Below the pieces are notes generated by a model that was not told the DNA's origin, ran no database searches, and was given only the letters and a program-made list of their open reading frames with translations. Made by a program: the position numbers and the translations under genes. A DNA stretch of 64,000 bases. Origin: Tyzzerella sp. An114. GTDB lineage: Bacteria; Bacillota; Clostridia; Lachnospirales; Anaerotignaceae. The stretch spans positions 1-64,000 of the forward strand of contig NZ_NFLT01000002.1 in NCBI RefSeq assembly GCF_002161055.1, given 5' to 3'. Of the stretch, positions 1 through 9,651 are shown piece after piece (positions within the stretch are counted from its first letter, which is position 1; the number at the start of each line of letters is the position of its first letter).

Positions 1-1
1 G

Positions 2-629
<628 letters not shown>

Positions 630-640
630 TTTATACAATA

Positions 641-675
641 AAAAACGATTTTAGATTAACTCTAAAATCGTTTTT
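641..675. terminator. Bidirectional intrinsic terminator
   Basis: A perfect 15-bp stem (AAAAACGATTTTAGA and its complement) surrounds a 5-nt loop, with A and T tracts on the two sides. It lies between the collagen-like gene and the convergent flavodoxin-like gene and can serve both. Confidence 0.9.
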
Positions 676-694
676 TCATTTGAACATAAATTAA

Positions 695-1207
695 TTAAAC
701 GAAATAGTACATATTTCTTGCAAAGTCTCTTATATTTACTAAATCCTTAATATCAGGATGAGAAAGAGCATCTTCATAATTATTAAGCATAAGCTCAATA
801 TGCTCTTTGTCTTTTGAACCATCTGCAAGTTCTTTAATATAACGTTCTTTTGTTTCTTCAGTTAATTTGCCTTTACACATATAACTGCCTATAAATTCGT
901 TTTCGGAGGGAATATTTTCTTTAATGCGTGAAATAATACTGTCAAAATATTCTGCTCCACCATATCCTGCTGTTCCAAATAATGCTATTTTCTTATTCTT
1001 TAAATTTTTAAGAAATTCAGCAGTTTCTTCATTGCAAGTACCTTTGTCTGTCCAAAATCCTACAAATACTAAATCAGATTTTTCTGCCTGTTCAGCATTA
1101 AATCCTCCAAAATAAACACAGTTTTTTAATGGTAATGTGTTTAATACAGTATTTGCAAGAATTTCTGTATTACCAGTAGGACTTAAAAACATTATTGAAT
1201 AATTCAC
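695..1207 (-). CDS. Flavodoxin-like protein (BilS-like?)
   Basis: This 170-aa protein has a flavodoxin fold. The N-terminal segment FLSPTGNTEILA fits the FMN phosphate-binding loop, and FVGFWTDKGTC and ALFGTAGYGG fit the later FMN-contact loops. Flavodoxin-family proteins carry FMN and shuttle electrons to partner reductases. The WTDKGTC segment and the length resemble the small flavodoxins called BilS, which accompany the gut bilirubin reductase BilR, but no reductase gene is adjacent, so the specific role is a guess. The start is GTG at 1207, about 7 nt after an AAGGGGGA ribosome binding site. It is a single gene facing the collagen-like gene across a shared terminator. Confidence 0.7.
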   Translation of the reverse strand: MNYSIMFLSPTGNTEILANTVLNTLPLKNCVYFGGFNAEQAEKSDLVFVGFWTDKGTCNEETAEFLKNLKNKKIALFGTAGYGGAEYFDSIISRIKENIPSENEFIGSYMCKGKLTEETKERYIKELADGSKDKEHIELMLNNYEDALSHPDIKDLVNIRDFARNMYYFV

Positions 1208-1264
1208 TAAAACTCCCCCTTAATAAAATTTTTCACCACATCATTATAACATAAAAATTAAATT

Positions 1265-1302
1265 AAAAAAACAGAATATGTATAAACATACCCTGTTTTT
1301 TT
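1265..1302 (-). terminator. Terminator of the hisC transcript
   Basis: Outer arms AAAAAACAG and CTGTTTTTTT with an inner TATGT/ACATA pairing form a hairpin just downstream of the hisC stop on the minus strand, followed by a T-rich run in the direction of transcription. Confidence 0.75.
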
Positions 1303-1305
1303 ATA

Positions 1306-2373
1306 TTATTTTATAAAATTTTCTATTTCTTCAACAGTTTTTGCCGTTTCAAAGTCTGTTCCTATGGTAATTCTAAGGTGATTATCTATTCTTGGAATAT
1401 TAAAATATCTTATATAAATATTTTTTGTCTTTAAATATTCCATAATTTCTTTTGCATTATATTTTCCACAATCAACAAAAATAAAGTTTGTATCACTATC
1501 ATAAACTTTAAAGCCTAATTCTCTTAAAGCCTTTGTTGTGCGTTCTCTTGTAAGTTTGATTTTTTGATTTGTAAGTTCAAAATAATCTTTGTCTTTTATT
1601 GAAGCTATGGCAAGTTCAAGAGCAATACTGTCTATTGTGTATGAGTTGTAAGAATTTTTTACAGCTTCAAGAACAGATATAAGTTCAGGGTTTCCAAAAG
1701 CTGCTCCAACCCTTATTCCTGCAAGAGAACGAGATTTTGAAAATGTCTGTACTACAACAAGGTTATCATATTTTTTAATAAGTTCAACACATGAATATTC
1801 TGAAAAATCAACATAGGCTTCATCTATTATTACAATACAATCTTTATTATGTTCAAGAATATCTTCTATAAATTCACGTTTTTCACCTTTTCCAGTAGGT
1901 GCGTTAGGGTTAGGTATTATAACTCCACCATTTTCCTCATAATAATCAGAAGGATTTATTGTAAAATCTTCTGTAACTTTCTTTGTTATATATGGTATTT
2001 TATAGAGTGAACACCATACAGGATAGAATGAGTATGTTATATCAGGAAAAAGTATAGGCTTTTTAGAGTTAAAAAATGCCATAAATGATAAAGCTATTAC
2101 TTCATCAGAGCCATTTCCTACAAATACACAATTTTTATCAATACCATGAAATTCAGCAAGAACTTTTTTAAGCTCTGAAGCTGATGAAGAAGGGTATCTT
2201 CTAAGCATATTACTATCAAAATGTTTAAGTGTTTCCACAACTTTTGGTGAAGGTGGATATGGATTTTCATTTGCATTAAGTTTTATTATATCAGGATTTT
2301 CAGACTGTTCTCCCGGAACATATGGTTCTATATCTCTTAAATTTTTTTTCCAAAGTTTTTCCAAATTTATCAC
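1306..2373 (-). CDS. hisC: Histidinol-phosphate aminotransferase-like enzyme
   Basis: A 355-aa fold-type I PLP aminotransferase. It has the HisC hallmarks: LNANENPYPPSPKV near residue 35, VFVGNGSDEVI for cofactor phosphate contact, IPNPNAPTG in the middle, IIDEAYVDFSEY with the PLP-contacting Asp, and FSKSRSLAGIRVG carrying the Schiff-base lysine. It is expected to convert imidazole-acetol phosphate and glutamate to histidinol phosphate; some HisC enzymes also act on aromatic keto acids. The length is normal. It is the last gene of a three-gene run and starts at a GTG that overlaps the stop codon of the upstream aminotransferase. No other histidine genes are in the window, so a broader aminotransferase role is possible. 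Confidence 0.85.
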   Translation of the reverse strand: MINLEKLWKKNLRDIEPYVPGEQSENPDIIKLNANENPYPPSPKVVETLKHFDSNMLRRYPSSSASELKKVLAEFHGIDKNCVFVGNGSDEVIALSFMAFFNSKKPILFPDITYSFYPVWCSLYKIPYITKKVTEDFTINPSDYYEENGGVIIPNPNAPTGKGEKREFIEDILEHNKDCIVIIDEAYVDFSEYSCVELIKKYDNLVVVQTFSKSRSLAGIRVGAAFGNPELISVLEAVKNSYNSYTIDSIALELAIASIKDKDYFELTNQKIKLTRERTTKALRELGFKVYDSDTNFIFVDCGKYNAKEIMEYLKTKNIYIRYFNIPRIDNHLRITIGTDFETAKTVEEIENFIK

Positions 2374-3557
2374 CCCAAATATTTTTTTGCAAGAGCTTTG
2401 AAACTGTCATAGCTTCTTTCTATTGTTTCTGTTGATACACAGTAGGAAAGTCTAAAGTGTCCAGGACAACTGAAAGCAGAACCTGGTGTTGAAAGTATTC
2501 TAAACTCTTTTGCACTATTACAGAAAGCCACATCATCTTTTATAAGTGTTTTTGGGAACATATAGAAAGCACCTTCTGGTTTTATACATTCAAAGCCTAA
2601 ATCTGTAAGCATACTGTATAAAAGCTTTCTGTTTTTATCATAAGTTTCAATATCTGCTTTTTCATCCATACAATATGGAAGAACTCTCTGGAAAAGTGAA
2701 GGAGCATTTACAAAGCCCATAATTCTATTAGCAACGTTTAAAGCGTTCATCATTTCTTCAAAACCGTCAAGTTCACTGTTTGCTATTATATAGCCTATTC
2801 TTTCTCCAGGAAGTGAAAGAGACTTACTGAATGAATATGCAACAAATGTATTTTTATAGTATTTTGATACAAAAGGAACCTCTATATTATCATATACAAG
2901 TCTTCTGTAAGGTTCATCAGATATAAGATATATAGGATGACCTATTTTATTTTCAGCCTCCACAAGAATTTCAGAAAGTTTTTTTAATGTATCTTCTGAA
3001 TATACAACACCTGAAGGATTGTTAGGAGTATTTATTATAACAGCTTTTGTTTTATCTGTTATTTTTGACTTAAATGCTTCTGTATTAAGCTGGAAAGTTT
3101 CTGTATCAGCTTCAACAATAACAAGTTTTCCGTCATAGCTCTTAACATAAGCGTTATATTCTCCAAAAAATGGAGCAAAAACAATAACTTCATCATCAGG
3201 ATTAAGTATTGATTTGAAAATAATATTTAATGCACCAGCTGCACCGCAAGTCATCACAATATTTTCAACATCAAATTTTGTGCCAAATTCTCTGTTTGTA
3301 GAATCAGCAATATATTTTCTTACATCTTCATAACCAGAGTTATTTGTGTATCCATGGACAAAGTTAGGAGACTCATTGTTAAGTATTTTTATAATTGCCT
3401 CTTTAACAGATTTTGGAGGTTCAACACTTGGATTTCCAAGGCTGAAATCGTATACATTTTCTTTGCCATATAAGGCAGCCATTTTTTTGCCTTCTTCAAA
3501 CATAGCTCTTATAACAGAACTGTTTGCTGTGAAGGCTTTCATTCTTTCTGAAATCAT
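2370..3557 (-). CDS. Class I/II PLP aminotransferase (aspartate aminotransferase-like)
   Basis: A 395-aa PLP-dependent aminotransferase. Visible motifs are FSLGNPSVEPP (substrate-side loop), TCGAAGALNIIF (cofactor phosphate loop), NTPNNPSGVVY, ISDEPYRRLVYD, and SFSKSLSLPGERIGY, which holds the PLP lysine. The final FRLSYC segment supplies the carboxylate-binding Arg. The donor and acceptor cannot be read from sequence; aspartate- or alanine-type activity is likely. It overlaps the upstream glycosyltransferase and the downstream hisC by 4 bp each, so the three are translationally coupled. Confidence 0.85.
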   Translation of the reverse strand: MISERMKAFTANSSVIRAMFEEGKKMAALYGKENVYDFSLGNPSVEPPKSVKEAIIKILNNESPNFVHGYTNNSGYEDVRKYIADSTNREFGTKFDVENIVMTCGAAGALNIIFKSILNPDDEVIVFAPFFGEYNAYVKSYDGKLVIVEADTETFQLNTEAFKSKITDKTKAVIINTPNNPSGVVYSEDTLKKLSEILVEAENKIGHPIYLISDEPYRRLVYDNIEVPFVSKYYKNTFVAYSFSKSLSLPGERIGYIIANSELDGFEEMMNALNVANRIMGFVNAPSLFQRVLPYCMDEKADIETYDKNRKLLYSMLTDLGFECIKPEGAFYMFPKTLIKDDVAFCNSAKEFRILSTPGSAFSCPGHFRLSYCVSTETIERSYDSFKALAKKYLG

Positions 3558-4912
3558 TTTCTGTTACCTTCTTTCTCATTTGTTATATTTTTAAATTCTT
3601 TTCTATAAACTTTAATTATGCCATGTTTTGTCATTTTTGCAAATGTTATTGCACGTCTTCCTTTTCGTATAATTTTATTTGGAAGTTTTTTAATGCGATA
3701 TACAGTTGTTCTTTTTTGAACTTTAGGTATTATTAAAGGTACAGTTTTGTGTTTAGCTTTTTTGTTTTCCAATACAAATGTATAAAGCTCATCTACTTTT
3801 AAAGCAAAGTTTTCCACAGAAAGTTCTTCCATTGCTTTTATTGATGCTTCTGAATATGATTTTAATGTATCTTTATTTTTTATAATACTTTCAACCATAT
3901 CTGGAAGTTCTTCAGGATTTTCAAAGAGAAGACCTGTTTTTCCATGAATTATTATATTTTCAAGACACTCATCTTTTCTTGCTATTACAGGAAGACCTCC
4001 AGCCATAGCCTCGGCAAATGTAAGACCTTGTGTTTCTGATGTAGATGCACTTACAAAAATATCTCCCAACTGATAGTATTTTCCTATTTCAGCCCAAGGT
4101 TTTGCACCTGTGAATATTATGTTTTCTGTAAGATTAAGACTTTCTGTAAGATTTTCAAGGTCTTTTTTTACAGGCCCATCACCTACTATTACAAGTTTTA
4201 GATTAGGTATTCTTTTTAAAAGCTCAGGCATTGCATTTATCAATACATCAATACTTTTTTCTTTTGCTATTCTTCCAAGATAAAGCATTATAGGGTCATC
4301 AATATTGAGACCTATTTCTTTTTTTAATTGTATTGTATCTTCTAATTTATAATTTGATTTTTTAAAAAGTTCTGTGTTTATACCTGTTGGAATAATGTCT
4401 ATTTCTTTTGTTACACCATACTCTATAAGAGAGTCTAAAACTTTTTTTGTAGGAGCTATTACAGCGTCAGCTCTGTTACAGAAAATTTTGCTGAAATCCT
4501 TTGCCATAGCAGGAGTTATTAAAGCTCCCTTTGCTACATAGTGAACATAATCTACATACATTGTGTGGTATGTGTGTACTGTTGGAATGTTTAAAGTTCT
4601 TGCTAACATTCTTCCAAACATTCCTAATGAAAACTCTGTCTGTGTATGTATTATATCAAGTTTAAGATGTGCTATTTTATTTAATGCCTGTGGTGTATAT
4701 AAAAGACCTATTCTAAAGCCTTTTACCATAAAACATGGCATACTTGGCATTCTTATTACATCTTTTTCATCTTCTTTTATTCTTGGGTCAAAAGGTGTGA
4801 AAATATATACATTATGACCTCTTTTTCTGAGTCCTTCTGCGAGAGTGTGTACTGATGTACCTACACCGTTTATCTGTGGAAAATATGTATCTGTAAATAA
4901 TCCGATATTCAA
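3554..4912 (-). CDS. GT4 family glycosyltransferase, glycolipid-type
   Basis: A 452-aa GT-B glycosyltransferase of family GT4. The N-terminal domain opens with FTDTYFPQINGVGTSV, and the C-terminal domain carries LVIVGDGP and the E-x7-E nucleotide-sugar motif in SETQGLTFAEAMAGG. The opening and layout resemble diacylglycerol glucosyltransferases that make membrane glycolipids, but the acceptor is not certain. Residues from about 385 onward form a strongly basic tail rich in Lys and Arg, which could bind the acidic membrane surface. It is the first gene of an overlapping operon with two aminotransferases. A GGAGGG ribosome binding site precedes the ATG. Confidence 0.8.
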   Translation of the reverse strand: MNIGLFTDTYFPQINGVGTSVHTLAEGLRKRGHNVYIFTPFDPRIKEDEKDVIRMPSMPCFMVKGFRIGLLYTPQALNKIAHLKLDIIHTQTEFSLGMFGRMLARTLNIPTVHTYHTMYVDYVHYVAKGALITPAMAKDFSKIFCNRADAVIAPTKKVLDSLIEYGVTKEIDIIPTGINTELFKKSNYKLEDTIQLKKEIGLNIDDPIMLYLGRIAKEKSIDVLINAMPELLKRIPNLKLVIVGDGPVKKDLENLTESLNLTENIIFTGAKPWAEIGKYYQLGDIFVSASTSETQGLTFAEAMAGGLPVIARKDECLENIIIHGKTGLLFENPEELPDMVESIIKNKDTLKSYSEASIKAMEELSVENFALKVDELYTFVLENKKAKHKTVPLIIPKVQKRTTVYRIKKLPNKIIRKGRRAITFAKMTKHGIIKVYRKEFKNITNEKEGNRK

Positions 4913-4962
4913 AATATACCCTCCTTAACCATAATATATTATAATAAGGAAATTCCAAAACC

Positions 4963-4992
4963 ATACTAGAATTCTAATACAATTATTGTCAA
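4963..4992 (-). promoter_or_regulatory. Possible promoter of the GT4-aminotransferase-hisC operon
   Basis: On the minus strand a consensus -35 TTGACA (4992-4987) is followed after 18 nt by TAGTAT (4968-4963), about 50 nt upstream of the start codon. The -10 is imperfect, and several TATAAT-like strings lie closer to the gene. Confidence 0.45.
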
Positions 4993-5091
4993 TAAGCAAT
5001 ATAAATAAGTTTTGCTCTTTTAAAAATACAGTAGGTTAACAGCTTCCTTTTGTGGTAAAATGTATAATCAAAGAGAAGGGGAGGGTTATAC

Positions 5092-6942
5092 ATGGAATAC
5101 TTTTTGAATGAAAAACAAAAAGAGGCTGTAAGCTATTTTAAAGGCCCTATGCTTGTTTTGGCGGGTCCGGGAAGTGGAAAAACTACTGTTGTTACCCACA
5201 GAGTAAAATATTTGATTGAAAATTATTCTGTTATACCTTCAAGTATACTTGTAATAACATTTACAAAAGCGGCAGCTACTGAGATGAAAGAAAGATTTAA
5301 TGCTATGAATGTTTTGGGAGGAGAGAGAGTTACTTTTTGTACTTTCCACGCTCTTTTTTTCAGAATATTGAGGGTTTATTGCGGATACACTTTGGACAGT
5401 ATACTAAATGAAGAAGAAAAATGGAATTATTTAAAAAATATGCTCAATGAAAGTGAAATTGAAACTGACGACGAGGAAAGCTATATAAATGATTTTTTAA
5501 CAGAAACAATGCTTATGAAAAATGAGCTTATGGATATACATAATTATACTGCTTCTAGTATGCCTGATGATGATTTTAAATATATGTATAAAAAATATGA
5601 AAATTATAAGGCTAGAAATGAAAAAATTGATTTTGATGATATGATTTATATATGTCATAAAGTTCTTTTGGAAAATAAAGAAGTTCTTGAAATGTGGCAA
5701 AATAGATATAAATATATACTTATAGATGAGTTTCAAGATATAAATAAAGGTCAGTATGAGTGTATAAAAATGATTGCCCAGCCTGAAAATAATGTTTTTG
5801 CTGTGGGCGATGATGACCAAAGTATATACAGTTTTAGAGGAGCAAGACCGGATTTTATATTGGATTTTCCAAAAAGTTTTAATGGTGCTAAAAAAGTTAT
5901 TCTTGATATAAATTATCGTTCAACAGACAGCATTATAAAACTTAGTGAGAGAATTATAAAAAATAATAAAAATAGATATGAAAAGGAAATAAAGGGTACA
6001 GATAGAAAAGGTAAAATTGCAATACTTTTAAAACCTGAAAATCCAACAGAAGAAGCTGAAATAATATCTGAAAAAATACAGAAACTTAATGAAAAGGGTA
6101 TACCTCTTGGAGAAATTGCAGTTATATATAGAACAAATATGCAAGGAAGTAATTTTGCAAGATGTTTTGGTGATAAAAATATACCCTATAATCTTAAAGA
6201 TAGTATATTAAATATATATGAGCATTTTATAGCAAGGGATATAATTTCTTATATGAGGTTTTCAGAGGATATAACGAGAAATTCAGATTTTATAAGAATT
6301 ATGAATAAACCTAAAAGATATATAAGCCGTGATACAATATCAGAGGCTCAAAAACTTTCTGGACCTTTAATAAAAACTCTTTATCAGATACCTACACTTA
6401 AAACTTTTCAAGAAAAAAGAATTGATGAGCTTTTAAGTCATGTTTATCAAATAAGAAAAAGAAAACCTTTTGAGGCTGTAAAATATATAAGAAATATTGT
6501 TGCCTATGATGATTATTTACAGGATTATGCAGATTACAGAAAAACAAATATATTGGCTTTAAGAGAGATAGCCGATGAGATAACAGAAGCTGCAAAAGAT
6601 AAAGAAACTTTTCAAGAGTTTTTTGACTATATAGAGGAGCTTTCAAACAGACTTAAAGATGATAAAAATAAAACGGGAAAAAATATTGAAAATGCTGTTA
6701 CACTTTCAACAATGCATAGTGCAAAAGGTCTTGAGTTCGATACTGTTTTTATACCTTCTGTGGTTGAGGATATAGTTCCCCATGAAAAAAGTAGTACACC
6801 ACAGGAAATAGAGGAAGAAAGAAGACTTTTCTATGTTGGTGTTACAAGAGCAAAAAATAGATTGTATATATCGGAAATTGTAGAAAGACATGATAAAAAG
6901 ATGAAACGTTCAAGATTTATAAAAGAACTTGGCGTAAAATAG
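5092..6942 (+). CDS. UvrD/PcrA-type superfamily 1 DNA helicase
   Basis: A 616-aa ATP-dependent 3'-5' DNA helicase of the UvrD/Rep/PcrA group. Visible SF1 motifs are the Q-motif region LNEKQKEAV, Walker A AGPGSGKTT (about residue 24), the TFTKAAATEM motif Ia, Walker B LIDEFQDIN, motif III GDDDQSIYSFRGA, motif IV NYRST, motif V TMHSAKGLEFD and motif VI FYVGVTRAKNR. It is shorter than typical PcrA (about 730 aa), mostly at the C-terminus. It likely works in repair or in removing protein blocks from DNA. It is a lone gene with a GGGGAGGG ribosome binding site at 5078-5085, and a TATAAT lies at 5063-5068. Confidence 0.9.
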   Translation: MEYFLNEKQKEAVSYFKGPMLVLAGPGSGKTTVVTHRVKYLIENYSVIPSSILVITFTKAAATEMKERFNAMNVLGGERVTFCTFHALFFRILRVYCGYTLDSILNEEEKWNYLKNMLNESEIETDDEESYINDFLTETMLMKNELMDIHNYTASSMPDDDFKYMYKKYENYKARNEKIDFDDMIYICHKVLLENKEVLEMWQNRYKYILIDEFQDINKGQYECIKMIAQPENNVFAVGDDDQSIYSFRGARPDFILDFPKSFNGAKKVILDINYRSTDSIIKLSERIIKNNKNRYEKEIKGTDRKGKIAILLKPENPTEEAEIISEKIQKLNEKGIPLGEIAVIYRTNMQGSNFARCFGDKNIPYNLKDSILNIYEHFIARDIISYMRFSEDITRNSDFIRIMNKPKRYISRDTISEAQKLSGPLIKTLYQIPTLKTFQEKRIDELLSHVYQIRKRKPFEAVKYIRNIVAYDDYLQDYADYRKTNILALREIADEITEAAKDKETFQEFFDYIEELSNRLKDDKNKTGKNIENAVTLSTMHSAKGLEFDTVFIPSVVEDIVPHEKSSTPQEIEEERRLFYVGVTRAKNRLYISEIVERHDKKMKRSRFIKELGVK

Positions 6943-7116
6943 CATTTTATTTATTTGAAAAATATAAAATATAAATTTATAATTAAAAATGAGCAAGGTG
7001 TTTTAAGTTTCATAAAAGTACTTTTTTAAGAAAAATTAAGATTTATTTAATGTATTGGGTTAGTTTACCTATTGTATAATTATTACATAACTATAAAACC
7101 GTTTAGGGGGTATTTT

Positions 7117-9651
7117 ATGAACAGCAAAAAAAGAAAAATGGTATCAGTACTTGCAATAGTACTTGTGCTGGCAATGGTAATAGGAACGATTGCACCTTTT
7201 GCTCAAGTAATATTTGGAGCACCTATATCTCAAGAAGTTACGCAGGTTATAGATGGCTCTACCAGTGAGGAAACAGGTGAAGAAACACCTGTTTCTTCTG
7301 TTATAGACAACAATGGTTTTGAAGTTTCGGCCAAAATAGGTTTTGACGGTGAATATATTGTAGGTAAAGAAACACCTATAAATATAAATGTAAAAAATAA
7401 TGGAGAAGACTTTAAAGGTGAATTGGCTATAAAAGTTTATTTCCAAATTAAAAATGAAAGTTATGGAGAAGCCGGAAAATATATATTATATTATCAGGAT
7501 ATTGACATAGCTAAGGGGGCTGTAAAAGAATATACTTTTAATTCAGCCCTTTCAACAGTAAATACATCTATTGAGATAAGTTTAAATGATGAAAAGGAAG
7601 ATGTTGTTTATAGAAATAATTTTCCTGTAAAGGCTTTAAGTCCTGACACAATAGGAACTGCTGTTTTAACAGATACTCATTCAGGAATGAACTATATACA
7701 AGGTCTTGATTTGCATACAGATAATATTTTAGATTATACAACACCGGAAAAAATATTCTTTTTTACAAAAGATAATTTTCCGCAAAGTACAAGTGTACTT
7801 GAAAGTTTTAAAAATATAATTATAACTGATTTTGATACTAAATCATTAAATGAAAATCAGATAAACGCAGTCACAGAATGGGTTGAAAATGGTGGCAATA
7901 TAGTATTTGGAACAGGTCAAAATGAGATGAGAAGTCTTTCTGCCTTTTCTGAAATTTTTGGAATAACTGCAAGTAATCCTTCTGAAAAAACATTTGGTGC
8001 ATATCCTGAACTTTCTGGAATGTATACTTGTGATATTAAAGGGGAAGGGTTAAATGTTATAGTTGATGATAACGGAATACCACTTTTTTATATTAAAAAT
8101 CAAGGTGGAGGAAAAGTCATAACAGCCACATTTGATTTGGCATTATATCCTTTTTCAGGATATTTAGGCAGTAACAATATTATAAAAATGGCTTTTGAAA
8201 ATAGTGGTATTAAATTTCAAAGTGGAAATTTAGATGAAGGCTATTCATACAGTAGCAATAATGATGTTGCAAAATCTGTACCGCTTAAAGATAAAGTAAA
8301 ATTAAATATTATATTTGCTATTGTTATTGTATACATATTAACAATAGGACCTGTTTTATATGTAATACTTAAAAGAAAAGATAAAAGAGAGTTTGGCTGG
8401 GTTCTAATACCTGCTTGTGCTTTCATTGTTACAGTTATTATTTTTGTTTTGGGTAGTACAAGCTATTATAATAAAGGAATATTGGGAGTTGTTTCTTCTG
8501 TTGGAATACAAAACGGCTCAAGCTATGGAAAAGCAGATATGAGTATAAACGCAAAATCACCTGATGCAGGAAATGTATCTGTTGAGCTTTCTGAAAATGT
8601 CCCTATAAAACCTGACTCTACAAAGTATTATAGATATAGTGATGAAGATGTATGTGTTGCTAAAATAAATGTTGGCGAAAATAGAAAAATATCTTATTTT
8701 GACACAGAAAAATGGTCTGATAATACTGTGGAAACAGAAAAAAATGTGAATTTAGGAGGAAATATAAGTTTTGACGCAAAAATTAATGAAGATAAACTTA
8801 TAATAACTGTCGATAATAAAACTTCACATAATTTTGAAGATGCTATTGTAGTTATGGATACATTAAGTTTTAGATTGGATAATATACCTTCTGGAGAAAT
8901 CACAACTAAAGAATTTAGTCTTGAAAATGATAGCACAATATCAGATAGACATAATTATAGAAATGGTTTAGACATATATATGGGCATTAATGATGGATAT
9001 ATGGAATTAAGAAATGGAGCTGACTCAGGATTGTATTCTGACAGTGAAGTTTTTGAAATTAATAAAAGAGCTACACTTTTAGAACAAGCTATGAGTGAGT
9101 CATATACAAGAAATATAAATGAAAATGTACAGGGTATGAGTATAAGTTTATATATGTTTGATGATGAAAATATATTAAAAACTGGTACACTGATAAATGG
9201 TAAATATCCTCAAAATGTTGTAAGTAATATTTACTATATTGACAATGTTATAAAATATTCTGATATGGAAAATTATGATATACCTTTTGGTATAATAAAA
9301 CCTTATGTTGAGGACGACAAAGTAAAAGGTGATGTTGATTACAGTACAGAAAATAATTATATAAGTGCTTATGGTGATGACGGAAGTATTGCAGAGGTTC
9401 CAATGGTATTTGTAATACCTGATGTTTTAACATTAAAATCTTTTGAAATATCATCTTATGGTGATTCTAATGTTAAAGAGGAAATATACAATATAAAAAC
9501 TCAATCCTATGAACCTTTAAAAACAGGAGAAATAACAGATTTTTCATCATATATAAATGAAAATAATGAAATAAGAATAAAAAATTATTATCCAAGCAAT
9601 TATATGGAATTTTCAATGCCGGGAATAAGTATAAAAGGAGGCGTAAAATAA
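7117..9651 (+). CDS. Large membrane protein with GATase-like domain, first gene of the VWA/ABC operon
   Basis: The 844-aa product has an N-terminal hydrophobic segment (about residues 8-30) and two membrane segments near 394-414 and 428-448. Between them is an extracellular region with a beta-sandwich-like part (residues 60-180) and a class I glutamine amidotransferase-like fold (around 200-350; strand IIITDFDT, then ENGGNIVFGTG). The C-terminal 390 residues are probably also outside. No catalytic triad was recognised. The start at 7117 is chosen because it follows AGGGGG by about 6 nt; an in-frame TTG at 7072 overlaps a likely -10 TATAAT (7075-7080). Its place before an ABC transporter and VWA proteins suggests an envelope complex of unknown task. 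Confidence 0.65.
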   Translation: MNSKKRKMVSVLAIVLVLAMVIGTIAPFAQVIFGAPISQEVTQVIDGSTSEETGEETPVSSVIDNNGFEVSAKIGFDGEYIVGKETPININVKNNGEDFKGELAIKVYFQIKNESYGEAGKYILYYQDIDIAKGAVKEYTFNSALSTVNTSIEISLNDEKEDVVYRNNFPVKALSPDTIGTAVLTDTHSGMNYIQGLDLHTDNILDYTTPEKIFFFTKDNFPQSTSVLESFKNIIITDFDTKSLNENQINAVTEWVENGGNIVFGTGQNEMRSLSAFSEIFGITASNPSEKTFGAYPELSGMYTCDIKGEGLNVIVDDNGIPLFYIKNQGGGKVITATFDLALYPFSGYLGSNNIIKMAFENSGIKFQSGNLDEGYSYSSNNDVAKSVPLKDKVKLNIIFAIVIVYILTIGPVLYVILKRKDKREFGWVLIPACAFIVTVIIFVLGSTSYYNKGILGVVSSVGIQNGSSYGKADMSINAKSPDAGNVSVELSENVPIKPDSTKYYRYSDEDVCVAKINVGENRKISYFDTEKWSDNTVETEKNVNLGGNISFDAKINEDKLIITVDNKTSHNFEDAIVVMDTLSFRLDNIPSGEITTKEFSLENDSTISDRHNYRNGLDIYMGINDGYMELRNGADSGLYSDSEVFEINKRATLLEQAMSESYTRNINENVQGMSISLYMFDDENILKTGTLINGKYPQNVVSNIYYIDNVIKYSDMENYDIPFGIIKPYVEDDKVKGDVDYSTENNYISAYGDDGSIAEVPMVFVIPDVLTLKSFEISSYGDSNVKEEIYNIKTQSYEPLKTGEITDFSSYINENNEIRIKNYYPSNYMEFSMPGISIKGGVK

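Noticed and set aside
7072-7116. Upstream TTG start for the first VWA-operon gene
   Set aside because: It overlaps a probable -10 TATAAT, and the ATG at 7117 has an AGGGGG site.
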